DNA of 64,000 nucleotides. Origin: Hydractinia symbiolongicarpus. Lineage: Eukaryota > Cnidaria > Hydrozoa > Anthoathecata > Hydractiniidae. Location of the stretch: the NCBI RefSeq assembly GCF_029227915.1, contig NC_079880.1, forward strand, positions 10,505,501 to 10,569,500. The letters are read 5' to 3'. The notes beneath the pieces were generated by a model. That model did not search any database. It had not been told where the DNA came from and saw only the letters and a list, made by a program, of their open reading frames with translations. The position numbers were made by a program, and so were the translations under genes. Each line of letters begins with the position of its first letter. Positions within the stretch are counted from its first letter, which is position 1. This document shows, in pieces, positions 46,925 to 58,379 of this stretch.

Positions 46925-49900
46925 TTATTCATCCTTTATAAAAACCTTTGGTCTTGAAAATATTTTCATAGCAGCATCAACTTCCTGCAGTTTGCGTTCC
47001 AAAGTATCCTTACGATTTTTTACGCGCATCGTGTCTTTGCCGAAAGGAAGGGACTGTAGTTCTTTCGTCATCTCATGTTTCGCTAAAACAAAAATTATCG
47101 AGACAACGTTAGAAATAATAATAAAAAAGAAACAAAGGGATATATAATAGATAAAGCTACAAAACGTTTGGCCTCCATTGAATTCGCTGTACAAAATAGC
47201 CCCAGGGGGTTAATGCTGGAACGTTTGCACTGACTTTCTCCAGCAACAGACATAGCTACCATTTTGCTTCATATGAAGGAAATCATTTGAAAAAGCGCGC
47301 AAATACGTCAGTATAATTTATCGGTCCTAGGTCATTTAGATCAGTCACACCTGTAGGACACCTAAATGCAAATCAACAAAGTCGTGCATATCAGTGCATC
47401 ATTACACAGTATGTAACTTACTCTAGGTGCCATCTAAATACAAATTTTGGTTCTTAGCTTCTCTTACGAAAATAAGAGAAAAGGTTTAACATTATTTTAC
47501 TCACACTTCTTTAACATATTTAACGTTTTTAATCGATCATCTTCAGGCATGAGTGAATGACCTTCAGGAATAGTTGGGTCTGGTAGAGAAGCGATGCGTT
47601 CTTCCTCAGCTACCTTCCATTGTTGTTGCCTCTTCTGAAGACTAAATGAAAAAAAAAAACACGTGAAGAAGAACTTTTGCAAACAAAAATAGATCACAAC
47701 ACACTATTCGTTGCAAGAGAAGATAACATGAAAAACGGAGAAACCGATTCTCGTTTTGGAGGCGAAGCGTTCTTTTAAATCGGAAACAGAGTCAGGCTAT
47801 CTCTGGATAGAGTTAATTTAGTTGCTTTTCCTTACCAGAAATGCAAAAAAAAATTGGTTGACTATTGTGGTACAATTATTTACAAGGCTTTTTATAACAA
47901 ACTTACTATTTTGGCACACTCCCCCGTTTATGCTTATTGAAGTCTTTCTCCTGCTTGTTTTTCAGGTCGTCAAGTGCGGACAACGATGGAGATCTTTTCA
48001 GTTTCACATTTTTCAATGACTGTTTGTTCAGAACGATATGGCTCTTTGGACGAGCATTTTCCTAAAAATAACACACCAACAAGAATGCGATAAAATATAA
48101 TCACAAAGAGACAAAAGGTTTCTTTTTTTATTGGGAAATCAGTCATTTACTGCACAATAAAAATACTAAAGTAGCGTACGAATTTTTGGTCCGTTAAACA
48201 TGCTTTGTAAACATCCAGTGTACCTGCAAGATCTTGATAAGTTAACGTAAGGAGTCAAACTTGCGCCTTGGCCGCTTATTACTTTTTTTAATTCTTTTAA
48301 CAAGCACTTATTCGAGAGGGGAAAACTTAGAGGGGTGACTTAAAAACAACATGCCGAAAACCTTGAGAGGAAAACGCCCAACTTTAACACTTGAGGCTTG
48401 AAAAACAAACATATGTTCCAAAATATACCACGATGAATTGCAACAAAGCCAACATCATACTCACCGTTGCTGTTACTGGTCTTCGATTCTTCTCAATCTT
48501 GTTATTATCTTTGCTTGATACTCGAGCAGAAGACGGTCTTGTCTTCTTAATGTTTTCATTCGTTATAGTATTAGTTGAAGTTTTAGATGTTTTGTTGAGG
48601 TCAGACATGGATTGAGAACGTTGTATTTTTGCACTTGAAGGTCTTGGTGCGGCCGGTGTCTAAAAGAAGCAGACAAAGTAAGGTTTTGACATCAACACAT
48701 TACAAAATTATGTTTGCTATATTTTTTCCCAATTTCAAGGTACTTACAAAGCTGGACACAATCATGGCAAATGTATAAAAAACACAAAAAATGACATTGC
48801 AAAACATAAAACATATGAAAAGAAAAGGGAGGTTTTCAGAGGGTTACAAAGAGAAAATGCACCACTATTATACTCAAGATTTTGAAAGTCACCATTTTTG
48901 ATTTTAATATTTTAACGTTCGAATATACCCAGAACATCTTTTTAGTTTTCAACCTATTTAGAAAGTTCATCCACTCTCACAAAACACACAAAAGATAGAC
49001 ATCTAACTACAAAAGACAGACATCTAACTACAAAAGATAGACATCTAACTACAAAAGATAGACATCTAACTACTACCATACACACAATACCTGGATACGC
49101 TCTGCAACTTTAGATTGAACATGATCAAATTTATTCGGCTTGTATACAGCTTTCACAGGTGTTTGCCTCGCTGATTCACATTGTCTTTCCTTGTTAGCTC
49201 TTTGAATTTGTTTTATTTTTTGGTGATTTTCTTTTCCATAATTTCTAGTTTCTTGGTGTGCTACATAAAATTAAAAAGACATCATTTCACAAAAAAACCC
49301 GTGAATTTGTGCAACTACACAAACATAAAGGTATGTTCAGGAATAGATTTACTATATAATAAACATACGCTAAGCAATGGTACGGCTCAGTTTAGCAGAT
49401 AATACAAAATGTCAAATATGATCAATTAGCCTACCCAAAACAGCATTGTAGGAACAAAAATGTTTTAAACACATCATAATCCTAAGTCTATTTTTAAACT
49501 GGAATTAAACGCTGGTTAATAATACCTGAGTCTATTTTAAAACTGCATATACCTTTTAAAAGACATGTGTAAGATTACATATGAATAAAATAAACAAGAA
49601 GACAAAATCTCACCACATAAAAACAAAACTTACTTGGTCTCACCCCTATGGGGATTACTTGAAAAGACGGATTGAACAGAAACGCCAAATCTCTTCCTTG
49701 GTGGTTTCTAGCAATTGCTAATGCTTCTGGTTTAACTCGTGGTTTAGGAGTGTGTGCTCTTCGTTCTTAAAAAAAAGATAAGTTGTGGTACTTCAGTGAT
49801 AAAGAGGTAAGTTTTCAATTCTAACAAACCATTTGTCAGTAGTCTCATTAAACAGCCAGAAAACTCTTTTATGAAGTTTCCACTTTCGCTTTTCAGTCCC

Positions 49901-51774
49901 AATTTCGAATTTCTGCATTACAATATGGTCCCAAGAGAACAGAGATGATACCAGAATTTTTTAAGAGGAATGTATTTTTGATAAATTTGCAAAACCGTAT
50001 CTTAAAAAAAGAAGATTTTTTTTCAATAACATTAGAAAACAGAAATACAGCTTAGTAAAAATACTTTGTTCACAGTTGTTTTTTCTTTGCTTGATTATAA
50101 TTCCCAACTAAAATGATCGGCTAATTTAAAACAATTTAGTGAAAGTATATCGAAATTTGATAAATTTTGTGATTTGAGCAACCTATAAATTCATGCCAGA
50201 AAATTGTCATATTAAATAATATAAAAACTTGGTAATATATTTTGGTAAAAAGACCCAAATTTTGAAGACCCAAATTTTGAAGAACATAACCAAGCATTTA
50301 AGAAATGCCATGAAGAAAGCCTTTTTCTTTCGAAGTCATTCACACTCTAAACGTCCTAAAGTTCGCCTTTAGCTACAAAAATCTTCCATCATACTAAATA
50401 CTGTATATGTCCTGTTTTGAAATTCTCAAACTTTTAAAGGCTGTTCTACCATGTGGCATTTTGGAAATGGCAATCATGCATTTTTAAGAAATATTATTCA
50501 AAAACTTGTGGTAAAATGATTGGCATATTAGGAGTTTATCTAGTTGAGTGGCTGCTAGGTTTGCATGCTTTCTTTCTTGGTTTCCACTGGTGACTAACTT
50601 CAAACATAATTTCTTACTTCATTTAATAAAATAGAAAAACACTAGTTAGTGGCCCGGGATAAATCCACTGGTTTACAATCCTATATTTACCGCATTTTGT
50701 ATGTCCTGCTACTGTGGTTACAATTTGGGTAATAGACGTATGCAGGTATTATAATATAGATTGAAGGGAACCTGAGGTATAAAATAATGTTGGACTTATA
50801 TTATAGAGTTTAAAAAGTTGGTTAACAAGTCTTTCTAAATTTTTTAAATAGATTTTTTATTTTATTTTATTTATGTATTCACATTTAAAAAGGAATTTCA
50901 GATTTAATCATGCTGCATAAATTATGATGACAAACTTAAGTAATAGCAAATTTTGACATTTTCTGTCATCAGTAATTTTAGACCTCTTAAGGGATGTGCA
51001 TTCAAACTTTATCAATGCATAGATATTATACAGGTAAATTAATTAACAGAATTTTTTTGCCAAAATGACACTCGTTTGCTCGTCCCAGGCCTTTTAATTT
51101 TTTACTGACGATCCACTAACTCAGGATCTGAACCCTGTTTTGCAATAAAATTTTCTGTGTAAGCTTGTATAAGCCCTATATGTTTACTCACAAAATTTGA
51201 TTGCAAACCGACTTGCATATTCTAAGTTATGAAACAACAATATATAATTTGCGAAAATACCCGTGAGCATTTCCACAGAGTAACAACTATTTTAATTTAA
51301 AAAATATTTCACATTTCTTCATATTTTTTAACAAATACAAGAGCATCAGTAACATTTATTTGTCAAAATTTATGTGTGTTACCTAGAAAACTTCTTTAGT
51401 GGAAACTATGTATAATATGTTGCAAAATAAAAAAAATATGTTCAAAAAATTATTTACAATATTTCATGTTAGTCAACCAAGCTTAACTCACATGCGAATT
51501 TTAATGCACTAGAAAGGGCATTTTTTGTACAACTTCAATTTATGATAGCACAAATAGGAACTGAAAAGGATACCTGATGTAAACAACCCAAATAAATAAA
51601 TCTAAATAAGAAATTACCTCGTGGTGATGAATACACAGGATCTTTTGGGATAGGGTTATTTAGCTTCACCTTTGTATGGGTCTGAGAACTGCTAAATTTA
51701 TCATAGACTGGATCTGATGGAATTGGATTTGTTGTTTTCCAATATGAATTTCGAGCTGTTCCAACTGATGCCAT
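46925..51774 (-). CDS. ENKD1: Enkurin-domain protein 1 (ENKD1-like), complete, seven coding exons
   Basis: Exons in transcript order: 51774-51618, 49765-49660, 49244-49091, 48659-48465, 48061-47907, 47641-47505, 47082-46925. All phases join to 353 residues, close to human ENKD1. The N-terminus carries repeated NPIPSDPVY/NPIPKDPVY motifs, as in the SGPIPPDP start of ENKD1. Exon 3 gives GKENHQKIKQIQRANKER, then KPNKFDHVQSKVAERIQ, matching the conserved ENKD1 middle. Exons 6-7 are the enkurin domain: PEGHSLMPEDDRLKTLNML, LPFGKDTMRVKNRKDTLE, then AAMKIFSRPKVFIK at the C-terminus. Family members act at cilia, centrioles and microtubules. The Ser/Lys-rich middle (exon 4) is poorly conserved. An acceptor at ~51821 indicates at least one upstream non-coding exon. 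The exon 2 end was chosen because the downstream donor would include a stop. Confidence 0.93.
48990..49073. repeat. 21 bp minisatellite, four copies (ENKD1 intron)
   Basis: Four direct units AAAAGATAGACATCTAACTA+C, one with a T-to-C change, starting at 48990, 49011, 49032 and 49053. The array begins 17 bp inside the intron after the exon 3 donor (minus strand). Confidence 0.93.
49770..51610. other. ENKD1 intron 1, AT-rich
   Basis: The largest intron between coding exons of the gene. No nested gene or clear repeat is recognised. Confidence 0.4.
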
Positions 51775-52479
51775 ATTGTGTTATAATCCTCCCGCAGTTA
51801 TAGAGTATATTTTTGCATCTGTAAAACATAAAAAAGGAGTTATGTGAATTCCTGCCCTAGACAACATGGGTGGAAACATAACAAGCTACTAACAAATGAG
51901 ATAAAATTTTGTCTTGTTTTTATTTACTTACTGGGCAGTCTTAAGGAACAACCAAATGAACAGTCCCCTAAACAAAGCGCTCCTGAGTTAGCATATTACC
52001 ATTTTATACCATACTAAACACAAATTTGAACATAAAAGCTAGAAGAATAACGATGATGATGAACTAAACAAACTTTAAAAGTAAGTAATAGACCAAGTAC
52101 CTTCAAAAATCCTGAGAAATTTAATTTTTTTTGATCTATTAGGGTTTTTCAATATTTTTAATACAAACAATGGCCCCTAGCAGAACCTTTCTATCATGAT
52201 TATGTAAGTAATTGAGTTTACATAGACTACTGAGGATGCATTTGTGGTAGATTTTTATAAGAACATAGAAATTTTAACTAATACATGATTTTACAGGAGA
52301 TGATTAAAAGTGTTACCCAGAGCATCTTATAGAAATTTAGGTAGATATGCAATTTCAAGATGCAAAAAGTAAAAACAAACACCCTGCAGGAGATACTGTT
52401 TTGGAACATACAAAGAGCAAGTTTCATCAAAGTTTACAGTCATGAATTTAAACCCATGTACGAAAAATTGTGAGTGTAA

Positions 52480-53545
52480 TTAACCTTTGTAACTAATAGT
52501 AGTAGTATTTATTTCGTGTGAGATAACTGTATATTTTACATTAAATAAATACCTACTGGGAGACCATCAGATAATATAAATACTAATGTGGGTGATGGCC
52601 ACTTATATAAGATCAAACAATCGCAATAAGCAGTATACATGAAACTACAAAAATTTTTTAGTAAAATCTTTTTTATGCAGTGTAGAGATTAGTGTTATAA
52701 CAATCCAGAAAAAAAGTTTTGCAGACTTTTTTTAGTTGTTTTAGAGTGAGAGAGCCTAGTCGTATTGGTGAAAATGTTGTTGGAAAATGTTCCAATTAAG
52801 AATAGATTGGGAAAGTGCAGATTTGAGACCAAATGAGGTAGTTCTAAAGGAAGGAAGGTCTAAATTTTATAAGATCTGAAAGAGTAAGAATATTAAGATT
52901 AAGAAAAATAGGATTTAGTGAGTTAAAATTAGAAAAAGTAATGATTCGGTGAGCACCTTTTTGTATGCGAAAATTTTTACGTGACTTTGAAGTGAGACCC
53001 CACACTTGTGGACTATAAGAAATATATATGAGAAGAAAATAATGCATGGTAAATTGAATGTAGGATATCCTTAGGCACATAATATCTCAGTTTGTAAAGA
53101 CCTCCATTTGTTTTTCTTACTTTATTGCCAATATAAGATATGTGAAAATCCCAATCAAAAAATTCATCTATTAATCTGTTTCAGTGAGAATAATTAGTAC
53201 ATGGGTAGTTGAGTGTTTGGTCCTAAATCCAAATTGTTTATTGGTTATAATTTTATTAGAATCTAGGAAAGAAAATAATCGGTTTTGAATTATTTTTTCA
53301 AAGATCTTATCCAAATTGCCTAATAATGATATGGGTCTATAATTATTTGGATCAAGAGGAGACCCTTTATTTTTGTAGATTGGTATGACACTAACCATCT
53401 TTTTGGGAATACACCTTGTTGTAAAAAGAGATTAAAAAGTTTGGTTAATATTGGAAAAATTGCCATGTTGGCTTGTTTTATGATAAGATTAGGAACACTG
53501 TTTGATACTTTGTTTAAATCAAAGTTTTTTATGAAAAACAATATT
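52480..53545 (-). pseudogene. Internally deleted non-LTR retrotransposon reverse transcriptase relic
   Basis: Minus-strand fragments of a LINE-type reverse transcriptase. The fingers region (53541-53320) is in one frame; the conserved NNYRPISLL and KQFGFRTKHST blocks (53398-53171) are in another, so at least one frameshift is present. The C-terminal part (about 53140-52844) contains YISYSPQVWG and GAHRIITFSN. The whole catalytic palm with its YxDD motif is absent between them, so the copy is dead. The element ends near 52497 in a short TAC/TAT repeat, as expected of a LINE 3' end. CR1/jockey-like affinity is likely but not fixed. Confidence 0.8.
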
Positions 53546-53549
53546 TAAT

Positions 53550-54340
53550 GTTAGCTGCTAGTGTCTAGTGACACTTAATTTTCTTCCCAGCACCTCACAA
53601 GTTATCTATATAGAATCATAAGTTAGTTTGAGGAAAAGATTGTATGAATATGTAAAGTTTTATCATATAAATTATATACTTTCCATTAAATTTTAGACCA
53701 ACATTTAGACTATTTTTTCAACAAAAAAGATAACACCAGTTTTTGAAACTTTTAAGGATATTTTATTTGAGCATAACTGCCTAAAAAGTCTTTAGAGATC
53801 AATATTGACACATTGTTTCACCTTTTTTACAGAAAAACTGAAAAATAATAAAATTCACCTATAAGACTTGGTTACGGCCTATATATATTTTGACGCTAAA
53901 AGAATGTATTTACTTGTTGACAGTCAAACACAACTGTAAAGCTATTGAGAAGGTGTGAATCTTCATTAGTTAAGGCTGAAAAATCAGATTGTCATTTCTA
54001 ATTTCAAATAAGTTGCAACAGTATTTCGTATTAGACTTTTATCCCGAGTGGGAAATGCATGAAGCAATCAATCGACTTTTGTCTGCAACGTGTAAAGATG
54101 TTGAAACACAGGGTGAATATATTTTGTTGGTTCTTGCACAAAAGAAGCAAAAGGCACAAGTTTTACCACTGCTTGGTTTGTTTTCACAAATAAATTGACT
54201 CCTGGACTCCAATTCTGCCTTTTAAAGTGAGTTGGTCGGATGATGCTAACCAATCATATTTTTTAGGATGGCCTAACAGTCGGGAAGAACTGGTCAGAAT
54301 GCCACCAGGTACAACTTTTAGTTGAAGGAAAAGATAAACA
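53550..54340. other. Intergenic stretch
   Basis: A plus-strand frame at 53989-54198 (YPEWEMHEAINRLLSATCK) has slightly protein-like composition but no recognised family or splice context. Otherwise nothing was seen. Confidence 0.35.
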
Positions 54341-54345
54341 CTTAA

Positions 54346-54715
54346 CACTCTCACAGTGCTGTAGATTAGTGGTTATAGCTCTCGTACTCTGTGCGGGAGA
54401 CTGTGGTCCGATTCCTCTTGACAGCAATTCAACGTGTGCAAGTGAATGTTACCATAGCCCCAGGTTAACCAAAGCCATGTGCAAGAAGTTGGGGAGATGT
54501 CACACTGTGTGGGCCGTTGGATGCTGCCGGGGAGTTGTCTAGTAGAGCATGGGCCCTACTAATTGTGTCTACGTAGCTCAAAATGAGCATTAAATAATCT
54601 AGGACTCTCCATCTAAGCCATGGCCCTCCTGGAAATAATAGACAGGGTATATCCCTTGATATTTGTAAGGCTAGCCACATAAAATATGTATATACATCTA
54701 TCTCCATCTAAGCTT
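54346..54715 (+). repeat. tRNA-derived SINE, family A, fuller copy
   Basis: The tRNA-like head has an A-box TAGATTAGTGG (54362-54372) and a B-box GGTCCGATTCC (54405-54415), spaced as in a tRNA. A ~300 bp body follows, ending in a TATGTATATACATCTAT tail. Large blocks match the reverse-complement copy at 6650-6905, which shows that it is interspersed. Confidence 0.8.
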
Positions 54716-54719
54716 TAAA

Positions 54720-56017
54720 CACGAATTATACTATATCTGAATATCACCCAAAACTACACAATATGGCACATGTTTAAAGTTAGAATACCAGATTAAGGGA
54801 AAAATTTAGCCGCTACTTATTTAAAGGTGACTGTGTGACTGGCATGTTTTTCAAATCATAATGGCTATCCTGAAACTCTGGAAAATATGGACATTTGCTG
54901 AACAAGAGAATAACAAGACGTATGATATACGCAAACAACCTCGCCAAAAAAGTGTATAAAAAGCTGAAGTTAGACACGACATATTTTGCTATTCGGATAG
55001 GCAATAATATTGATAGAAAATTTCTCGAAATTTCAATTTTCGTTAGGTCAGTCTGTAAACACGTCCTCGCGGGCGAGATAGTAAAAAGAAAAAAAAAGTA
55101 AAAATAGTTACCAAGATGAGATTCGAACACACGACTACTCCCGTGTCGGTGCTCAGAGAGGCAAAAATTTCCATTCTTGTAGGACACATTTGCGTTTTAA
55201 TACAAGCTCACGAGCTTGTAATTAGTTAACACAGGAAATTATACAATATGTGCAGTATAATTGTATAACTGTAGAGACCTTTTATTGCTTATCCTGCATT
55301 GGCTAGCTAACTCTATCCTGTTACAGGCTAATTTATCAGTTAAAGTTCTCCTTTTGACTGGCCACGTAGTATGGGAATTTATCTATAGCTAGCTAGCTAG
55401 GTATATTTAGGATCCATGGACAAAATATCCTCGTCCTCGGGTTGATAAAAAAGGGATTGGGTGTATTTTCTGGCTTTTTTTTAATATGTTGGGAGATGGT
55501 AAATATTTCTGCACTACAGCCCCCGAATCTTGGGGGTGCTTGTGTGTGTGCGTGCAGCCACCTAAAGCTGTAACTAACAGGTCACCAAGAGTAAATAAGA
55601 GATTATTTAAATATGAGTAAGAGCATTAAAAAATAGAATATGTACTGTTTCTCAGAGTAAAAGCATGTTGTGCCTTTTTCACATACAATCAACCCGATTG
55701 TGTCGCTTTTGTTTTGAATCCGTGACTACAATCAACATCAAATTATGCCGCCATCATGGATAATACTTTTAACGGGTCCGAAATTTTCCTCATGACATTG
55801 CAATCTCGTTCCCAGCGTTAACATCCTCCAGGCGCACAAGAGACTTGGCATGTTTCAGAACAGGTCAGGTAAAACAGTACATTTTGCTTTTGGCAGAAAT
55901 TCAGTGTGGGAAGATTTTAACCTCAATTCCATAAAGATATATGCACATGCAGCCTCAATCAAAACGTAGCGGTTCTTATAAAAGACTATACGTTTCTATA
56001 CAAAAACGCATTAGAAT
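54720..56017. other. Intergenic stretch
   Basis: No gene recognised. A B-box-like TGTTCGAATCTC on the minus strand near 55122 has no matching A-box or acceptor stem. CTCGTTCCCAGCG at 55805 is a lone end of the short foldback family. Confidence 0.4.
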
Positions 56018-56100
56018 CAAACTCGTCCCCAGAGGGCATCTTTTCTGACTCCGGGACACGGCGATAATAAAGCAAGACAACAGGCGTTGGGAGCAAGGTT
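56018..56100. mobile_element. Short foldback element, AACCTCGTTCCC family, copy 5
   Basis: Starts AAACTCGTCCCCAGAGGGC and ends GGCGTTGGGAGCAAGGTT, complementary ends about 83 bp apart. Confidence 0.6.
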
Positions 56101-56396
56101 GCATTAGAATAATTCAGTGGAGAAGATAAGGGTGAAAACGAATGTTAACTATAATACAAACCAACATTTTTTATAAAAATTAAATTTATGAAAGTAATTT
56201 ACACACTCGTTGCTCAAATAAAAAAAATATACACCTATATAACAAAGTAAATCTGACCACGACTACGCCAGACAATTAAATTTTTTTAAAACAATTACTA
56301 AAAATTTCCCTCCACTAACATAAAAAGTCCATTTACAAAAAAAAAGTGATGTAAAAAGAGTGATATAAATATAAACATACAAAAAAGATGAGTGAA

Positions 56397-58375
56397 TTAA
56401 ACGAACTGAAAACATTTTGTCATTGTGGACGGTAGTCTAGTTTTAAACAAAATCGAATCAGCGCGAAATTGAGTTCGTTTTAATGGATTGTAACCATAAA
56501 CTTTTTCGAAAAAAGCCATGCAATTGTTTCGTTCTTTGTAGTGATTTGCGTCTGCTGATAAAGCCACGGGGCATCCTGGACAGCGAAAAGTCCATCGTGA
56601 CGTCACCTAAAAGGAAAGACAATAGTCGTGCAAAATTTAACCCAGTTTCTCGTGCGAGTAACAACGACGAGAACAAAAAGAGACGACGAGAATAAAAAGA
56701 GACGACGACAACGACAGCAACAGAGAAAACGACAACAACAACAATAGGGACGGTGACAACGAGAACAAGACAAGAACAGCAACAACGGCAAGAAAACAAC
56801 GAAGGGGGCGGTGACAACAACGACACTAACAACAGAAACACAAATGACAGCGAGATGATAACAACGGCAACGACGACAACAAAAACAAAAGACACGACGA
56901 TAACGACCGATGTAAACAAAAACAACGACGACAACATAAACAAAAGAGACGACGACGACGTGAACGAAAACAGAGACTACTACAGCAATGATATTTAAAA
57001 AAACTCGACTTTATTCTCGCTTTAACATTTTAAAAACTAACTTTGATTGGTGGTTTCTTAGTTATGTGAGCCACGAGAAAATTCATGGCGATATCTTCGC
57101 AATTCATGTAGTCGTCAACCATCTGACGGATTGAAGCATCCATGTTTAATGTGTAAATGTAAGAATAATACTAAAACAGAATAAAAATAACACATAATAA
57201 AAGCATGCTAGACCAGTTGTGATCTCTTTAATCTCAATGATCTAAATAAAAAGTAAAATTTCGATATTTAAGAATCCCTATAAAACAAACATTTGCGAAC
57301 AGAACACTGTTCCCCTCTCTTATAAAACCCTCTAGATATCATCGACATCGAACTGTGGTATGTTGGGAGAAAAAGTCGTCCACAATATTCATATAATACT
57401 TATGCCGAAAAATTATATGAATTCTTAACAACTTGTAACAACCACGTCAGTTTGACCATTCGGATTGACACTTATCCCGTTTTTATTTTTTACCCAGAAA
57501 AAACCTAATTCTGAGTGATCATAATAAAAAGCGCCGTTTTTTTGAGTTTAACTATTTAAACAAAACCAAAATCCTTTTCAGTGTAGCACAAGCATTATAA
57601 ATAAATGCAAAATTTATTTTGTAACACAAACCCTCTAGAAGAACTTAATGTATTCTCAGTGTAAAACGTATTTTCCCTCGATGTAATACAGACCTTATGC
57701 AAAAATAAAATATTTTCTTAGTGTAATACAAACCTTGTGGAAGAAAGCGCCACCAGTAAGCACTAAAGACAGTTCACATGAATGTTCTGAATTGTAGTAG
57801 AAAGATTTGGAAGATTCGTTGTAAGCATGGTGTCGACCTGGAAAACCGACCAATCTATCTCTGTTTTCCCGCCACACACTAAAAAGAAATTTAGAGTTAA
57901 GTCATGGAATACACGGAGTAAAAAACCTACGCAGCTAGCAAAAAATTTCGCGTATTACAATTGCTGGTTATATTGTTAGCGCTGTGACGCTTTGTCAAGC
58001 AATTGGACTGAAACAGTCATGATTTACTTAAACCAAACTCGGGGCAAGTAAGACAAATGACCTGTTGATGAATTTAGTTCACATTTAGCAATTATAACAG
58101 TTCCACAAAAAAGTAGCCAAATTTTTATCTGCAAAATGCATTAAACCTTTAACCTGATCATGTTTGACAGCAACACTCGAATCTGGTATTCCTTTATTGG
58201 GTTTTTTAAATAACATGATTAGGAAAAATAATTATCAAGTGTCGTACCGAAAAGCAAGCTCAATTTCGTCATGTCGAAGATATATATCGTCATCCATGGA
58301 TAGAACGGCTTCCGTTTCTATGGCAGCATATGGAATGAATCGGTTATTTAAACTGTTCCTACCAGTTCGAATCAC
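56397..58375 (-). CDS. EXTL3: Exostosin-like glycosyltransferase (EXTL3 type), last four exons, 5' partial
   Basis: Exons in transcript order: 58375-58248, 57878-57734, 57170-57042, 56606-56397; phases join to 203 residues and a stop. This is the C-terminal GT64 domain of an EXT-family Golgi type II membrane enzyme, which transfers N-acetylglucosamine in heparan sulphate synthesis. The DxD nucleotide-sugar/metal site is visible in [19 protein letters not shown]. Then come [43 protein letters not shown] and the EXTL3-like tail [12 protein letters not shown], then [16 protein letters not shown] and LFKTRLP, ending KCFQFV. It resembles EXTL3 more than EXT1/EXT2 in the tail. Upstream exons should lie beyond the window, so the satellite at 61-64 kb probably sits in, or next to, an intron of this gene. 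Confidence 0.92.
56650..56997. repeat. Cryptically simple CAA/GAC-rich tract (EXTL3 last intron)
   Basis: About 350 bp built almost only from AAC, GAC, ACG and AGA triplets on the plus strand (for example ACGACGACAACGACAGCAAC). It yields long meaningless open frames on both strands. It lies between the last two EXTL3 exons. Confidence 0.85.
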
Positions 58376-58379
58376 CTAC

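Noticed and set aside
53989..54198. 69-codon plus-strand frame as a gene
   Set aside because: No recognised motif, no splice partners and short; could be chance or a tiny repeat fragment.
55095..55170. tRNA gene on the minus strand
   Set aside because: A B-box-like TGTTCGAATCTC is present, but no A-box, acceptor stem or anticodon arm could be paired.
56458..56998. Long overlapping open frames on both strands (Val/Phe-rich and Asn/Thr-rich)
   Set aside because: Produced by the CAA/GAC triplet tract; part overlaps a genuine EXTL3 exon in the wrong frame.
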